64,000 bases of DNA from Streptomyces sp. WAC08241 (GCA_007858575.1 CP042279.1:5830501-5894500); one strand, 5' to 3'. Counted from the first letter of the stretch, positions 50,000 through 60,800 are shown. Numbers and translations: made by a program. The notes: a model not told the origin generated them from the sequence alone.

Positions 50000-50168
50000 C
50001 CGTTCCGACGGGCGGCCGTTTCGACGGGCGGTCGTCCGATGGGGCGGTCGTCCGACGAGGCGGCCGTCCGATGGGGCGGCCGTTCCGATGGCGGTGGCCG
50101 CCGCCGTCCCGCTGTCGGTGGCCGTCGTCCCGATGTCGGTGGCTGCCGATGTCGGTGGTGGCCGTCAC
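50000..50168. repeat. Imperfect tandem repeats between lipoprotein and methyltransferase genes
   Basis: A unit close to GGGGCGGTCGTCCGACG (17-20 bp) recurs about six times, then shifts to CGATGTCGGTGG-type words up to the GTG at 50178. No gene or terminator is visible inside. Confidence 0.7.
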
Positions 50169-50177
50169 AATGGGCGG

Positions 50178-51720
50178 GTGAGTACGACCAGCCTGACTTC
50201 CCGCCTCCCGGCGCCCGCGCACGCCGCCCGTCTGCGCGAGGCGCTGCTCGCCGCCGACTTCACCGCCGACGGTCTGCTCGACCTGCTCGGCGCCCCCGCC
50301 TACGCGGCGCTCGCCCGCAGCGAGACCGTGCCCGCCCTGCGCGCCACCGGCGGCGACACCCCGCTGGAGACCCTCGTCCGGCTCTTCCTGCTCCAGGAGC
50401 CGGTCGAGCACGCCCGGCCGCCGCCGCGCTCCCGCTGGACGAGGCCGTCGCCGACGGCTGGGCGGTCCGCGAGGACGACACCGTACGCGCCACCGTCGAC
50501 GTCCGGCCCTACGGCGGGCCCGACGGCGAGGACTGGTTCATCGTCTCCGACCTGGGCTGCGCCGTCGGCGGCGCCGGAGGCATCGGCAAGAAGGACGAGG
50601 GCGTCGTCCTCGGCGTCGGCGGGGCCTCCACCACGCTCGCCGGCATCACCGTCCGCACGCCGGTCTCCGCCGCGCTCGACCTCGGCACCGGCTCCGGCAT
50701 CCAGGCGCTGCACGCCGCCCAGCACGCCACCCGGGTCACCGCCACCGACCTCAACCCGCGCGCCCTGGACTTCACCCGGCTCACCCTCGCCCTCTCCGGG
50801 GCCGCGGAGGCCGAGCTGGTCGCGGGCTCGCTCTTCGAGCCGGTCGGGGACGACACGTACGACCTGATCGTCTCCAACCCGCCGTTCGTGATCTCCCCGG
50901 CGCCGGACTCACCTACCGGGACGGCGGGATGGGCGGCGACGACCTGTGCCGCACGCTCGTGCAGCAGGCGGGCGAGCGGCTCAATGACGGCGGGTACGCC
51001 CAGTTCCTCGCCAACTGGCAGCACGTGGACGGCGAGGAGTGGCAGGAGCGGCTGCGGTCCTGGGTGCCGCGCGGCTGCGACGCCTGGATCGTGCAGCGGG
51101 AGGTCCAGGACGTCACCCAGTACACCGAGCTGTGGCTGCGGGACAGCGGCGACCACCGGGGCGACCCGGCCGCCTACCGGGCCGCGTACGCCCGCTGGCT
51201 CGACGAGTTCGAGGCCCGCAAGACGCGGGCGATCGGCTTCGGCTGGATCACGATCCGGCGGAACGGAGCGGTGGCCTCCGGCGCCGTCGAGCCCTCGATC
51301 GTGATCGAGGAGTGGCCGCACCCGGTCGAGCAGCCCTCGGGCCCGCCGTCCGCGCCCACTTCGAGCGCCAGGACTACCTGCGGACCCACGACGACGCGGC
51401 CCTCCTCGCCGACCGGTTCGCGCTCGCGCCCGAGGTGGTCCAGGAACAGGTCGGCCTGCCCGGCGCCGAGGACCCGGAGCACGTGGTGCTCCGGCAGAAC
51501 CGGGGATGCGCCGCGCGACCCGGGTGGACCACGTCGGCGCCGGGTTCGCCGGCGTCTGCGACGGCACCCTCAGCGCGGGCCGCATCCTCGACGCCATCGG
51601 CCAGTTGATGGGCGAGGACCCGGTCCTGCTGCGGGACCGCACCCCGCAGGCGATCCGCCTCCTCGTCGAGGAGGGCTTCCTGCCGCCCGTCGGCGAAGGG
51701 GTTCCGGGGAGGGCGTTTGA
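50178..51720 (+). CDS. SAM-dependent methyltransferase, HemK/RlmG-like
   Basis: About 514 residues. The N-terminal helical domain (AARLREALLAADFTADGLLD) is followed by the motif I region SAALDLGTGSGIQALHAAQH, the acidic strand VTATDLNPRALDFTRL and the catalytic VSNPPFVISP. The NPPF/Y motif marks enzymes that methylate a planar amino group of Gln or a base. The C-terminal part (WLRDSGDHRGDPAAYRAAYA, FGWITIRRNG) is long and actinobacterial in style. Start is the GTG at 50178. Frame changes near 50420, 50908, 51345 and 51515; the end at TGA 51718 is inferred through one further shift near 51680. The substrate (protein release factor, rRNA or small molecule) is open. Confidence 0.8.
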
Positions 51721-51739
51721 TACGGGCCGGGGCGCACGA

Positions 51740-52774
51740 GTGGTAGGGATCGAGCTGGACGAGGCCTCGCTCGGGGCGACCAGGACCGCGATCAGCCGCT
51801 GCGCGACGCCTTCTGCGCGATGCACCTGGCGCTGCCGGGATGGCACCTCCTGGCCGTACCAGGAGTGGGTCGTGCGGGCGTGCGAGGTGTGACGGGAGGA
51901 CGACCGGCTCCGGCCGCTGTGGGAGCTGTTCGCCGAAGGGCGGCGCGACGTCTCCGACTTCCTGCTGCCCCGGCCGTTCGGCACGGTCCACGTCCCCGAG
52001 GACCCGGCCGCGCTGCGGGCCACCGACCCCGCGTTCGTCCGCGCGCAGGCGGCCGTCTGCTACCCCGGCGGGCCGACGCGCCCTTCCTGCGGCCCCACCT
52101 GGAGGACCCGGAGGCGGCCTGCGCGGCGCTCGCCGACGCCTACGCGGCCTACTAGGAGGGCGCGGTCGAACCGTACTGGCCGACCATGCGCCGGCTCGTC
52201 GAGGACGAAGTGCTCGTCCGGGCGCGGACGTTCGCGACCGAGGGGATCGACGCGCTGTTCACGGGCCTGGAGAGCCGGGCCCGCTGGACGCCGCCCGTGC
52301 TCGAACTGACCAAGGCATCGACGCCGCGTACGCGGCGGGGACCGGCGCCTGGTCCTCGTGCCGCTGGTCTTCGCCGAGGGCTGCCGGCTGTACTCGACGG
52401 ACGACCCCGAGGTGTTCGCGGCCGGCTTCCAGGCCCGGGGCGCCGCGGCCCTGCGCGAACGGCCCGAACCCGTCGCCGCCGACCGGCTCGGCCTGCTGCT
52501 CGGCCGGGGCCGGGCGGCGGTCCTGCGCGAGCTGGGCGGGCCGCTCACCACCACCGGCCTCGCCGACCGGCTCGGACTCGCGCCCAGCACGGTCTCCGAG
52601 CACCTGGCGGCGCTCTCGGAGGCCGGAGCCGTCACCCGGCACCGCGTCGGGCGCGCGGTGTACCACCAGCTCACGGACACCGGCCGGTCGCTGCTCGCGC
52701 TCCTCGCGGGAGAGATCGCCGGAGACGTCGCCGGAGAGGGCGCCGGAGAGGGCGTGCTGCGCGTGGTCGGGTGA
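51740..52774 (+). CDS. ArsR-family regulator with DUF5937-type N-terminal domain
   Basis: About 344 residues. The first 230 residues form a helical domain: VGIELDEASLGATRTAIS, LRPLWELFAEGRRDVSDFLL, YWPTMRRLVEDEVLVRARTF. The end is a winged HTH (RAAVLRELGGPLTTTGLADR, LGLAPSTVSEHLAALSEAGA, RHRVGRAVYHQL). Such regulators usually control a neighbouring ABC exporter, as here. A TAG at 52153 interrupts YAAYWEGAVEP where TGG (Trp) is expected; frames also change near 51800, 51850, 52070, 52310 and 52350. The stop at 52772-52774 is 74 bp before the exporter. The perfect dyad between them is the likely operator. Confidence 0.78.
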
Positions 52775-52787
52775 TGGCCGGCGGCAA

Positions 52788-52809
52788 CGATTCGGGGTCT
52801 CCCGAATCG
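52788..52809. promoter_or_regulatory. Perfect 9-4-9 palindrome, probable ArsR operator
   Basis: CGATTCGGG-GTCT-CCCGAATCG lies between the regulator stop and the exporter start at 52848. Its size and place fit an operator for the dimeric winged-helix protein encoded just upstream. Confidence 0.6.
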
Positions 52810-52847
52810 ATGGCCCGCGCCCTTCCCCGGCTCCTACCGTCCGGTGC

Positions 52848-53111
52848 GTGCTCGCAATCGAGGAGGACGCCCTGCGCCGCACCTGCACCAGCGGGACCGG
52901 GTGGCCCCGCCCCCGGCGGACCGAGACCGAGGCCGTGCAGACCGACCGGGGCGCCACCGGCCGGGACGGCGCCGTCCCGGCGGCCCTCGACGGCGTCCGG
53001 ACCGGGCGGATCGTGCGCCGCGAACCGTCCCTGGAGGACGCGTACATCGCGATCGTGGAGGAGGCCGCGGGAGCGCGGGAGGACGCCGTGTCAGAGGGAG
53101 CCTCCGCATGA
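52848..53111 (+). pseudogene. ABC transporter ATPase, internally deleted
   Basis: An 87-codon open frame from GTG 52848. It begins like a full ABC ATPase (VLAIEEDALRRTCTSGTGWP, RRTETEAVQ) and ends like one (RTGRIVRREPSLEDAYIAIV, EEAAGARED), but the roughly 230 residues between, with Walker A, signature, Walker B and His switch, are gone. The join lies near 52940. The remnant is in frame, and its stop still overlaps the next ATG (ATGA at 53108), so the old operon plan is kept. It cannot hydrolyse ATP. Confidence 0.72.
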
Positions 53112-53501
53112 CCGGCTCACCGCGCCCGGCACGTCCCGGGCGCCCCGCACGTCCCGTACGTCCCGGGCACCCCGCACGACCCGGGCACCCCGTACGTCCC
53201 GCGCCCCCTCGACGCCCCCCGGCTGATCGCCGTCGGCGTCCGCACCCACGTCTCGTACATGTCGCGCTCCCCGATCGAGATCACGTTCGCCGTGCTCGTC
53301 CCGCTGGTCCACGCGGCCCTCGCCGTCCACCTGTTCCGCGCTGCCGGGGACCCGGACCGGCTGCTCACCGCCTCCGTCGGGGCCGGGCTCATGGGCGTCT
53401 GGGGCTCGGTGCTGTTCGGTCCGGGCGGCGCGGTGCAGAACCAGCGCCGGCTCGGCACCCTGGAGACCCTGGTCGCGGTCCCGGTGTGCGTCCTCGCGTG
53501 A
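53108..53501 (+). pseudogene. ABC-2 permease, truncated
   Basis: After an N-terminus made of an 18-bp DNA repeat, the frame change near 53210 leads to RLIAVGVRTHVSYMSRSPIE, ITFAVLVPLVHAALAVHLFR, LTASVGAGLMGVWGSVLFGP and LGTLETLVAVPV. These are the first two or three membrane segments of an ABC-2 permease. The protein then stops (VCVLA) where homologues continue with three more segments. Only about half of the family length remains. Confidence 0.65.
53117..53205 (+). repeat. 18-bp tandem repeat in the permease 5' end
   Basis: The unit GTCCCGGGCACCCCGCAC and close variants (GACCCGGGCACCCCGTAC, GTCCCGGGCGCCCCGCAC) occurs about four times in a row, with partial copies on both sides. Confidence 0.8.
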
Positions 53502-53523
53502 GCGCCCCGAAAGGCCGGACAGG

Positions 53524-53983
53524 CATGTTCCGTTTCCTCAGCACCGCCCGGCTCGTGGTCGTCGGCGGATCGCTCTCCTACCGGGCGCTGTCCAACTGGG
53601 CCACTCCGCCGATGTTCGTCGGAACGCTGCTGGTCGGGCCCCTCCTCCAGGTTTTCTTCTTCGTCTGCCTGGGCAGGGAACCGGGTGTCGCCGACGATCG
53701 TTTCCACCTCGTCGGAAACGCCGTCCCCGCAGCTTCCGCCTCCTGCGTGTACGGCGGCACGATGGCCGTCGCCAACGAGCGCCGGTACGGCACCCTCGGC
53801 GCGGTCCTGCTCTCGCCCCGGCACAGGATCCCGCTCTGGGCCGGACGAGCCCTCCCGTACGTCCTCAACGGGCTCCGCTTTTGGGACGTGTTCCTGGTGT
53901 CGAACGTGGCCTCCCTCGCCGTGGCCCTCCTCGGCGCCTTCGAGCGGGGCGGCCGGCGCCGGACCACGCTCGACGTGATGTGA
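53524..53983 (+). pseudogene. Second ABC-2 permease, internally deleted
   Basis: Open frame of about 152 codons from ATG 53524: SLSYRALSNWATPPMFVGTL, LVGPLLQVFFFVCLGREPGV, VYGGTMAVANERRYGTLGAV and LLSPRHRIPLWAGRALPYVL NGL. It then jumps to RFWDVFLVSNVASLAVALLG. In intact permeases NGL and the RxxDVFLVSN block are separated by about 50 residues including a membrane helix; here they are fused near 53876. The normal C-terminus after this block is also missing. With the two preceding genes this makes a whole eroded exporter. Confidence 0.68.
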
Positions 53984-54238
53984 GCGACGCGAGGGGAGGA
54001 GGGAGACGGCAGGGAGCAGGGAGCCGGAAGAAGGGGAGTGACATGAGTGACAGGAGAGGGGCAGGTGGGGGAGCGGCAGGTCGAAGGAGGGGCGAGGGGC
54101 AGGTCACTACCGGCCATCCTCGTGAAACCCGGCCGGTGGCCCACGGCGTTCACCCGGAGTTCGCGCCCGCGTCTTCCGAGGGTGCGAGCCTCCCCTCCGG
54201 GAGACGAACACCGCAGGTGAACGGAGTGGGGTACGGGT
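53984..54238. other. Gap without a clear gene
   Basis: These 255 bp hold GGGAGG/GGGGAG-rich words and an open frame (MSDRRGAGGGAAGRRRGEG) with no family match. I see no terminator or promoter that I can support. Confidence 0.35.
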
Positions 54239-54435
54239 ATGGAGAGCGGGCCGGCGATCTTCGCGGGAGCGGCGTTCACGCTGTTCGGAGGCGCGCTGCT
54301 GCTGTGGACCACCGTGCGCGTGCTGCACCGCGAGCCCGTCGCCCTCGGCGTCCCCCGCGCGCCGCCGTCGCGCTGACGAGCCTCTCCGGCGCCGCCTCCC
54401 TCGCCCTCGGCGTCTGGTGCTTCGGCCGCCTCTGA
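54239..54435 (+). CDS. Small two-helix membrane protein
   Basis: About 65 residues read across one indel near 54360. It starts MESGPAIFAGAAFTLFGGAL, LLWTTVRVLHREPVALGVP, and continues AAVALTSLSGAASLALGVWC, FGRL. Two hydrophobic helices joined by a basic loop fit a small integral membrane protein. It stands 322 bp ahead of topA. No function can be assigned. The ATG at 54239 lies within GGGGTACGGGTATGG, a weak ribosome site. Confidence 0.55.
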
Positions 54436-54756
54436 GCACCCTCCGGGCACCCCGCCCCGGTACCGTCGCCGATCCCCGGCGCGCACCCCTCGCCCCGCCG
54501 GTCCGGGGAGTCCGGGCGGCAGGAATGCCAGGACTCGGGTTACCGTTCGAGTGGCCGTTGCGGGCTTTCGCCGTTTGACACGGGGCGGGTTGTACCGTCA
54601 CACTCCGCAGCGACGGGAGCGTCACCGTCCGTGCCGCTGCCGTGCGTGCCGGCGCCGTACGGGCCCGGTACGCGTCCCGTACGTGCGCCCCGTACGAGTC
54701 CCGTACGTGCGCCCCGTACGTGTCCAGAGAGTGCCGAACCGGAGAGAAGAGCGAAG
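54436..54756. promoter_or_regulatory. topA upstream region with GTAC-rich repeats
   Basis: No gene is seen in this stretch. A TTGACA hexamer lies at 54575-54580, but no -10 hexamer stands at normal spacing. From about 54655 to 54722 the words CGTCCCGTACGTGCGCCCCG and CGTACGAGTCCCGTACGTGC repeat, giving several GTACG self-complementary units directly before the ribosome site GGAGAGAAG and the TTG start of topA. Confidence 0.45.
54655..54722. repeat. GTAC-rich tandem repeat before topA
   Basis: Two adjacent near-identical units of about 22 bp (GTCCCGTACGTGCGCCCCGT) with partial copies on both sides. Each unit contains short palindromes (CGTACG, GTAC) that could form small hairpins in the leader. 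Confidence 0.75.
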
Positions 54757-57643
54757 TTGTCCCCGACCAGCGAGACCGCACACGGCGGCCGCCGACTCGT
54801 CATCGTCGAGTCGCCTGCCAAGGCGAAGACGATCAAGGGCTACCTCGGCCCCGGCTACGTCGTCGAGGCGAGCGTCGGGCACATCCGCGACCTCCCCAGC
54901 GGCGCCGCCGAGGTGCCCGAGAAGTACACCGGTGAGGTGCGCCGCCTCGGGGTCGACGTCGAGCACGACTTCCAGCCCGTCTACGTCGTCAACGCCGACA
55001 AGAAGGCGCAGGTCAGGAAGCTCAAGGAGCTGCTCGCCGAGTCCGACGAGCTCTACCTCGCCACCGATGAGGACCGCGAGGGCGAGGCCATCGCGTGGCA
55101 CCTCCAGGAGGTCCTGAAGCCCAAGGTCCCGGTCCACCGGATGGTCTTCCACGAGATCACCAAGGACGCGATCCAGGCCGCCGTCGCCAACCCGCGCGAG
55201 CTCAACCAGCGCATGGTCGACGCCCAGGAGACCCGCCGCATCCTCGACCGCCTCTACGGCTACGAGGTCTCGCCGGTCCTGTGGAAGAAGGTCATGCCCC
55301 GGCTCTCCGCCGGCCGCGTGCAGTCCGTCGCCACCCGGCTCGTCGTCGAGCGCGAGCGCGAGCGCATCGCCTTCCGCTCCGCCGAGTACTGGGACCTCAC
55401 CGGCACCTTCGGCACCGGCCGCACCGGTGACGCCTCCGACCCGTCCTCGCTGGTCGCGCGCCTCGCGTCGGTCGACGGCCGGCGCGTCGCGCAGGGCCGC
55501 GACTTCGGCCCCGACGGACGCCTGAAGACCGCGAACGTGCTCCACCTGGACGAGCAGAACGCGCGGGCGCTCGCCGCCGCGCTCGCCGACACGGCGTTCG
55601 CCGTGCGCTCGGTCGAGTCGAAGCCGTACCGCCGCTCCCCGTACGCCCCCTTCCGGACCACGACCCTCCAGCAGGAGGCGAGCCGCAAGCTGGGCTTCGG
55701 CGCGAAGGCGACCATGCAGGTGGCGCAGAAGCTGTACGAGAACGGCTTCATCACCTACATGCGTACGGACTCCACGATCCTCTCCGACACCGCCGTCACC
55801 GCGGCCCGGGCGCAGGTCACGCACCTGTACGGCGCCGACTACCTGCCGGAGAAGCCGCGCGTCTACGCCGGCAAGGTCAAGAACGCGCAGGAGGCGCACG
55901 AGGCGATCCGGCCTTCGGGTGATCGTTTCCGCACCCCGGCGGAGACCGGTCTGACCGGCGACCAGTTCAAGCTGTACGAGCTGATCTGGAAGCGGACCGT
56001 CGCCTCCCAGATGAAGGACGCGACCGGCAACTCGGTCACCGTGAGGATCGGCGGACGGTCCTCCGACGGCCGCGACGCCGAGTTCAGCGCGTCCGGCAAG
56101 ACCATCACCTTCCACGGCTTCATGAAGGCGTACGTGGAGGGGCCGACGACCCGAACGCCGAGCTCGACGACCGCGAGCGGCGCCTGCCGCAGGTCGCCGA
56201 GGGCGACCCGCTGACCGCCGAGGAGATCACGGCGGACGGCCACGCGACCAAGCCGCCGGCCCGCTACACCGAGGCCTCGCTGGTCAAGGAGCTGGAAGAG
56301 CGCGAGATCGGCCGCCCGTCGACGTACGCCTCGATCATCGGCACCATCCTCGACCGCGGCTACGTCTTCAAGAAGGGCACGGCGCTCGTGCCGTCCTTCC
56401 TGAGCTTCGCCGTCGTCAACCTCCTGGAGAAGCACTTCGGGCGGCTCGTCGACTACGACTTCACCGCCCGCATGGAGGACGACCTCGACCGCATCGCGCG
56501 CGGCGAGGCCCAGGCCGTGCCGTGGCTGAAGCGCTTCTACTTCGGCGAGGGCGCGACCCCGGCGAGGGCGGCGCGGCGGACGCCGGGAACGGCGACGGCG
56601 ACCACCTCGGCGGCCTCAAGGAGCTCGTCACCGACCTCGGCGCCATCGACGCGCGGGAGATCTCCTCCTTCCCCGTCGGCAACGGCATCGTGCTCCGCGT
56701 CGGCCGCTACGGCCCGTACGTCGAGCGCGGCGAGAAGGACGCCGAGGGCCACCAGCGCGCCGACGTCCCCGACGACCTCGCGCCCGACGAGCTGACCGTC
56801 GAGCTCGCCGAGGAGCTGCTCGCCAAGCCGAGCGGCGACTTCGAGCTGGGCACCGACCCCGCCAGCGGCCACCAGATCGTCGCGAAGGACGGCCGCTACG
56901 GCCCGTACGTCACCGAGATCCTGCCCGAGGGCACCCCGAAGACCGGCAAGAACGCGGTCAAGCCGCGCACGGCCTCGCTCTTCAAGTCGATGTCCCTCGA
57001 CACGGTGACCCTGGAGGACGCGCTCAGGCTGATGTCCCTGCCCCGGGTCGTCGGCGCGGACGCCGAGGGCGTCGAGATCACCGCGCAGAACGGCCGCTAC
57101 GGCCCGTACCTGAAGAAGGGCACGGACTCGCGGTCGCTCACCGACGAGGAGCAGCTCTTCACGATCACGCTCGACGAGGCCCTCGCGATCTACGCCCAGC
57201 CGAAGCAGCGGGGCCGGGCCGCGGCCAAGCCGCCGCTGAAGGAGCTGGGCACCGACCCGGTCAGCGAGAAGCCCGTGGTCGTCAAGGACGGGCGGTTCGG
57301 CCCGTACGTGACGGACGGCGAGACGAACGCGACGCTGCGGACCGGCGACAGCGTGGAGACGATCACGCCCGAGCGCGGCTACGAGCTGCTCGCGGAGAAG
57401 CGGGCCAAGGGGCCGGCGAAGAAGGCCGCCAAGAAGGCCCCGGCGAAGAAGGCCCCGGCGAAGAAGACCGCCGCGAAGAAGACCGCGGCGAAGACGGCCA
57501 CCACCGCCAAGAAGACGGCGGCGAAGAAGACGACGGCCGCGAAGACGACGGCCGCGAAGACGACGGCGTCGAAGACCGCGGCCACGAAGACCGCGGCCGC
57601 GAAGAGGACGGCGGCGGCTTCGGCCGCGGAGAAGGCCGAGTAG
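54757..57643 (+). CDS. topA: DNA topoisomerase I
   Basis: Type IA enzyme that removes negative supercoils. About 962 residues. Toprim domain: LVIVESPAKAKTIKGYLGPG and LYLATDEDREGEAIAWHL (the acidic DxDxE-type site). The active-site Tyr is in FITYMRTDSTILSD, preceded by FRTTTLQQEASRKLGFGAKA. The C-terminal part has four or five RYGPY/RFGPY-type repeats (VGRYGPYVERG, KDGRYGPYVTE, NGRYGPYLKKG, DGRFGPYVTD) and a Lys/Ala tail (KKAPAKKAPAKKTAAKKTAA) that binds DNA in Streptomyces TopA. I chose TTG 54757 since GGAGAGAAG lies at good spacing. Frames change near 56142 (GGAGGGGCC, one G short) and 56565. Confidence 0.95.
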
Positions 57644-57676
57644 GCGGAACGGGCGCCGCGTCGGGCGTCTGTGGCG

Positions 57677-57717
57677 ACAGTGAAGGGCGGAGACCGGTGG
57701 TCTCCGCCCTTCACTGT
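57677..57717 (+). terminator. Strong terminator after topA
   Basis: Perfect 19-bp inverted repeat (57677-57695 with 57699-57717, start ACAGTGAAGGGCGGAGACC), 3-base loop, 33 bases past the stop. Confidence 0.85.
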
Positions 57718-57803
57718 TCCTCCCGCATTCCTCCTGTCACAGCCTCGTCCGGATGTTCGGGCGCGGGCCGCGGGGAGGAAGTGCGTCCGGATAGGGTGGA
57801 CGG

Positions 57804-60800
57804 ATGACGCGAGCAGAGCAGCCAGACCGTCTCGGCGATTCCGACGCCGCACTCGTCGCGGATTCCCGGGAGCGCGCCGTACGCGCCCTCTTGCGCCACC
57901 AGCCGCTGCGCCGGCTGTGGAGCGCCCACCTGCTCGGCAGTACCGGCGACGCCCTCGCCCTCCTCGTCCTGGTCCTCCTCGGTTTCCAGGCGGCCGTGAC
58001 GGAGGACGCGCTCGGGGGCGGCTACCGGGGCCGCGTTCGCCGTGGCCGCCGTCGTCGGCGCGCGCCTCGTCGCCTCCGTCCTCTTCGGGGCCGTCTCCTC
58101 GGACCGCTGATCGCGCTCACCGGCCCCGGCGGGAAGCTCGACCGGCGCTGGACCATGATCGGCGCCGACGGCGTGCGGGTCGCGCTCCTCGTCGTCGCGC
58201 CCCTGTGGATCGACTGGACCCCGGCAGCGCCCTCTGGTACCTGCTCGGCACCGTCTTCGTCACCGGCGCGGCCGAACGGCTCTGGACGATCAGCCGCGAG
58301 GGCGCCGCGCCCGCGCTGCTGCCCGCCCCGCCCCTGGAGGGCGCCGCCGTACGGCCGCTGCCCGACCACCTCGGCGCGCTGCGCCGGCTGTCCCAGCGCA
58401 CCGGCTTCCTCGCCGTCCCGGCCGCCGCCGTCGTCCTGCTCGTCGCCACGCTGGTCGGCGAGCTGCTCGGCGTCGGGCTCGACTGGTTCTCGTTGCACCG
58501 GGCCGCCCTCGGCTCGTACGTCGCCGCCGGCCTGTTCGCCGCCTCCGTCACCGTCCTGTACGCGATGGCGCTGCCCGGCGGGGAGACGCCCCGGCCCCGT
58601 TCGCCCCTGGAGGGCTCTGCGGCGGCCGTCCGTGAAGACGGGCGATCCGAAGAAGGGCGGCCTGAAGAACGGTGGCCTGAAGAACGGTGACCTGAATGAC
58701 GGTGACCTGAATGACGGCGATTCGAAGAACGGTGACCTGAAGAACGGTGACCTGAAGAACGGTGGCCCGAGGAACGGTGACCTGAAGAACGGTGGCCCGA
58801 GGAACGGTGCCACGGACAAGGGCGGCAAGGGCGGTGCCGCCGGGAAGGCCGGCCGCACCGGGATCCTGACCCCCTCGTCCTGGCCTGCGCCACCGTCGCC
58901 GGGGCCATCGCCGCGGCCGCGTCCGTCGCCGTGCTCCACGCGGACGACCTGGGCGGCGGCCCCGTCACGTACGCCCTCCTGATCCTGGCTCTCAGCGGCG
59001 CCACCGCTGTCGGCATCCGCACCGCGGGCTCCGTGCTGCCCGTCCTGTCCCGGCGCCGGCTGCTCGCCCTCGCGATCACCGTCACCGGGGTCGCGCTGAT
59101 CGCCGTGGGCCTGGTCCCGGACACGGCGACCGTCCTCTTCCTCGCCGTCCTCGCCGGATACGCGGCCGGGGTCGCCGCGAACACCGGCCACGTCCTGATC
59201 GACCAGGAGGCCGAGGAGCCCCGCCGGGCCCGGACCACCGAGCACCTCCAGGCCACCGCCCGCCTCGCGATGGGCATCGGCGCGCTCGCCGCCCCGCTGC
59301 TCGCCGCCGCGATCGGACCGCACCGGATCGGCTCCGGCAGCTCCGTCCTCGCGCACGGCGGCGCTGCCTTCACGCTCGCGCTCGTCGGCGCCCTGCTGCT
59401 CCCGGTCGCCGCGCTCGTCCTCGCGAAGACCGACGACCGGGCGGGCGTACCGCTCCGCCGCGACCTGCGCGACGCGCTGCGCGGCTCCGACCCGGCCCAG
59501 GCGCCGTCCCCGACCGGCTTCTTCCTCGCCCTGGAGGGCGGCGACGGCGCCGGGAAGTCCACCCAGGTCCAGGCGCTCGCCGACTGGATCCGCGCCAAGG
59601 GCCACGAGGTCGTCGTCACCCGCGAGCCCGGCGCCACCCCGATCGGCAAGCGGCTCCGCTCGATCCTCCTCGACGTGTCGTCGGCGGGGCTCTCGAACCG
59701 GGCCGAGGCCCTGCTGTACGCGGCCGACCGCGCCGAGCACGTCGACTCCCTGGTCCGGCCGGCCCTGGAACGGGGCGCGATCGTCCTCTCCGACCGGTAC
59801 ATCGACTCGTCCGTCGCCTACCAGGGCGCGGGCCGCGACCTGTCCCCGACCGAGATCGCCCGCATCTCCCGCTGGGCGACCGACGGCCTCGTCCCGCACC
59901 TGACCGTCGTGCTCGACGTCTCCCCGGAGACGGCGAGGGAACGGTTCACCGAGGCGCCCGACCGGCTGGAGTCCGAGCCGCCGGAGTTCCACGCGCGCGT
60001 ACGGGCCGGTTTCTCGCCCTCGCCGCCGCCGACCCCGCCCGCTACCTCGTCGTCGACGCCGGCCAGGAGCCGGAGGCCGTCACCACCGTCGTGCGCCACC
60101 GGCTCGACCGGATGCTCCCGCTCTCCGAGGCCGAGGTGAAGGCCGCCGAGGAGGCCCGCCGGAAGGCCGAGGAGGAGGCGCGGCGCAAGGCCGAGGAGGA
60201 GGCAGCCCGCAAGGCCGAGGAGGAGCGCCTGGAGCGCGAGCGCCAGGCACAGCTCGCCAAGCTGCGCGCCGAGGAGGAGGAGCGCAAGCGGCGCGAGGAG
60301 GAAGAGGCGCGCCGCCTGGAGGCCGAACGGAAGGCGGAGGAGGCCCGCCGGAAGGCCGAGGAGGAGCGGATCGCCGCCGAGCGCGCCGCCGAGGAGGAGC
60401 GCAGGCGCCTCGCGGCCGAGGAGAAGGCCCGCAAGGAAGAGGAGGAGCGGCTCCGCAAGGAGGCCGAGGAGGAGGCCCGACTGCGGGCCGAGGCCGAGGC
60501 GCGCCGCCTGGAGAAGCAGCGCAAGGCCGAGGAGGCGCTGCTCCGCGCCGAGGAGGCCCGCCGCGCCGCCGAGGCCGCCGCTGCCGCGAAGGCGGCGGAG
60601 GAGGCCGCGGCGAAGGCGGCGGCGGAGCGGCTCGCGGCCGAGGCGGCGGCGAGGGCAGCGGCCGAGCGTGCCGCCGCCGAGCGCGCCGCGGCGGAGCAGG
60701 CGGCGGCCCGGCGGGCGGCCGAGGCGAAGGAGGCCCGGGAGAAGGCCGCCCGCGAGCAGGAGGCCCGGGAGAAGGCGGCCGCGGAGAAGGCGGCCGCCGA

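Noticed and set aside
54575..54603. A complete -35/-10 promoter for topA
   Set aside because: TTGACA is perfect, but the only TANNNT-like hexamer lies 12 bases on, too close for a standard sigma-70 promoter.
58650..58815. CRISPR array
   Set aside because: The 15-bp units have no unique spacers, lie in frame inside a gene, and no cas gene is present.
58022..59992. Minus-strand frame of 656 codons across the MFS-tmk gene
   Set aside because: Shadow frame: composition is Gly/Arg/Asp-rich and it ignores the conserved tmk motifs on the + strand.
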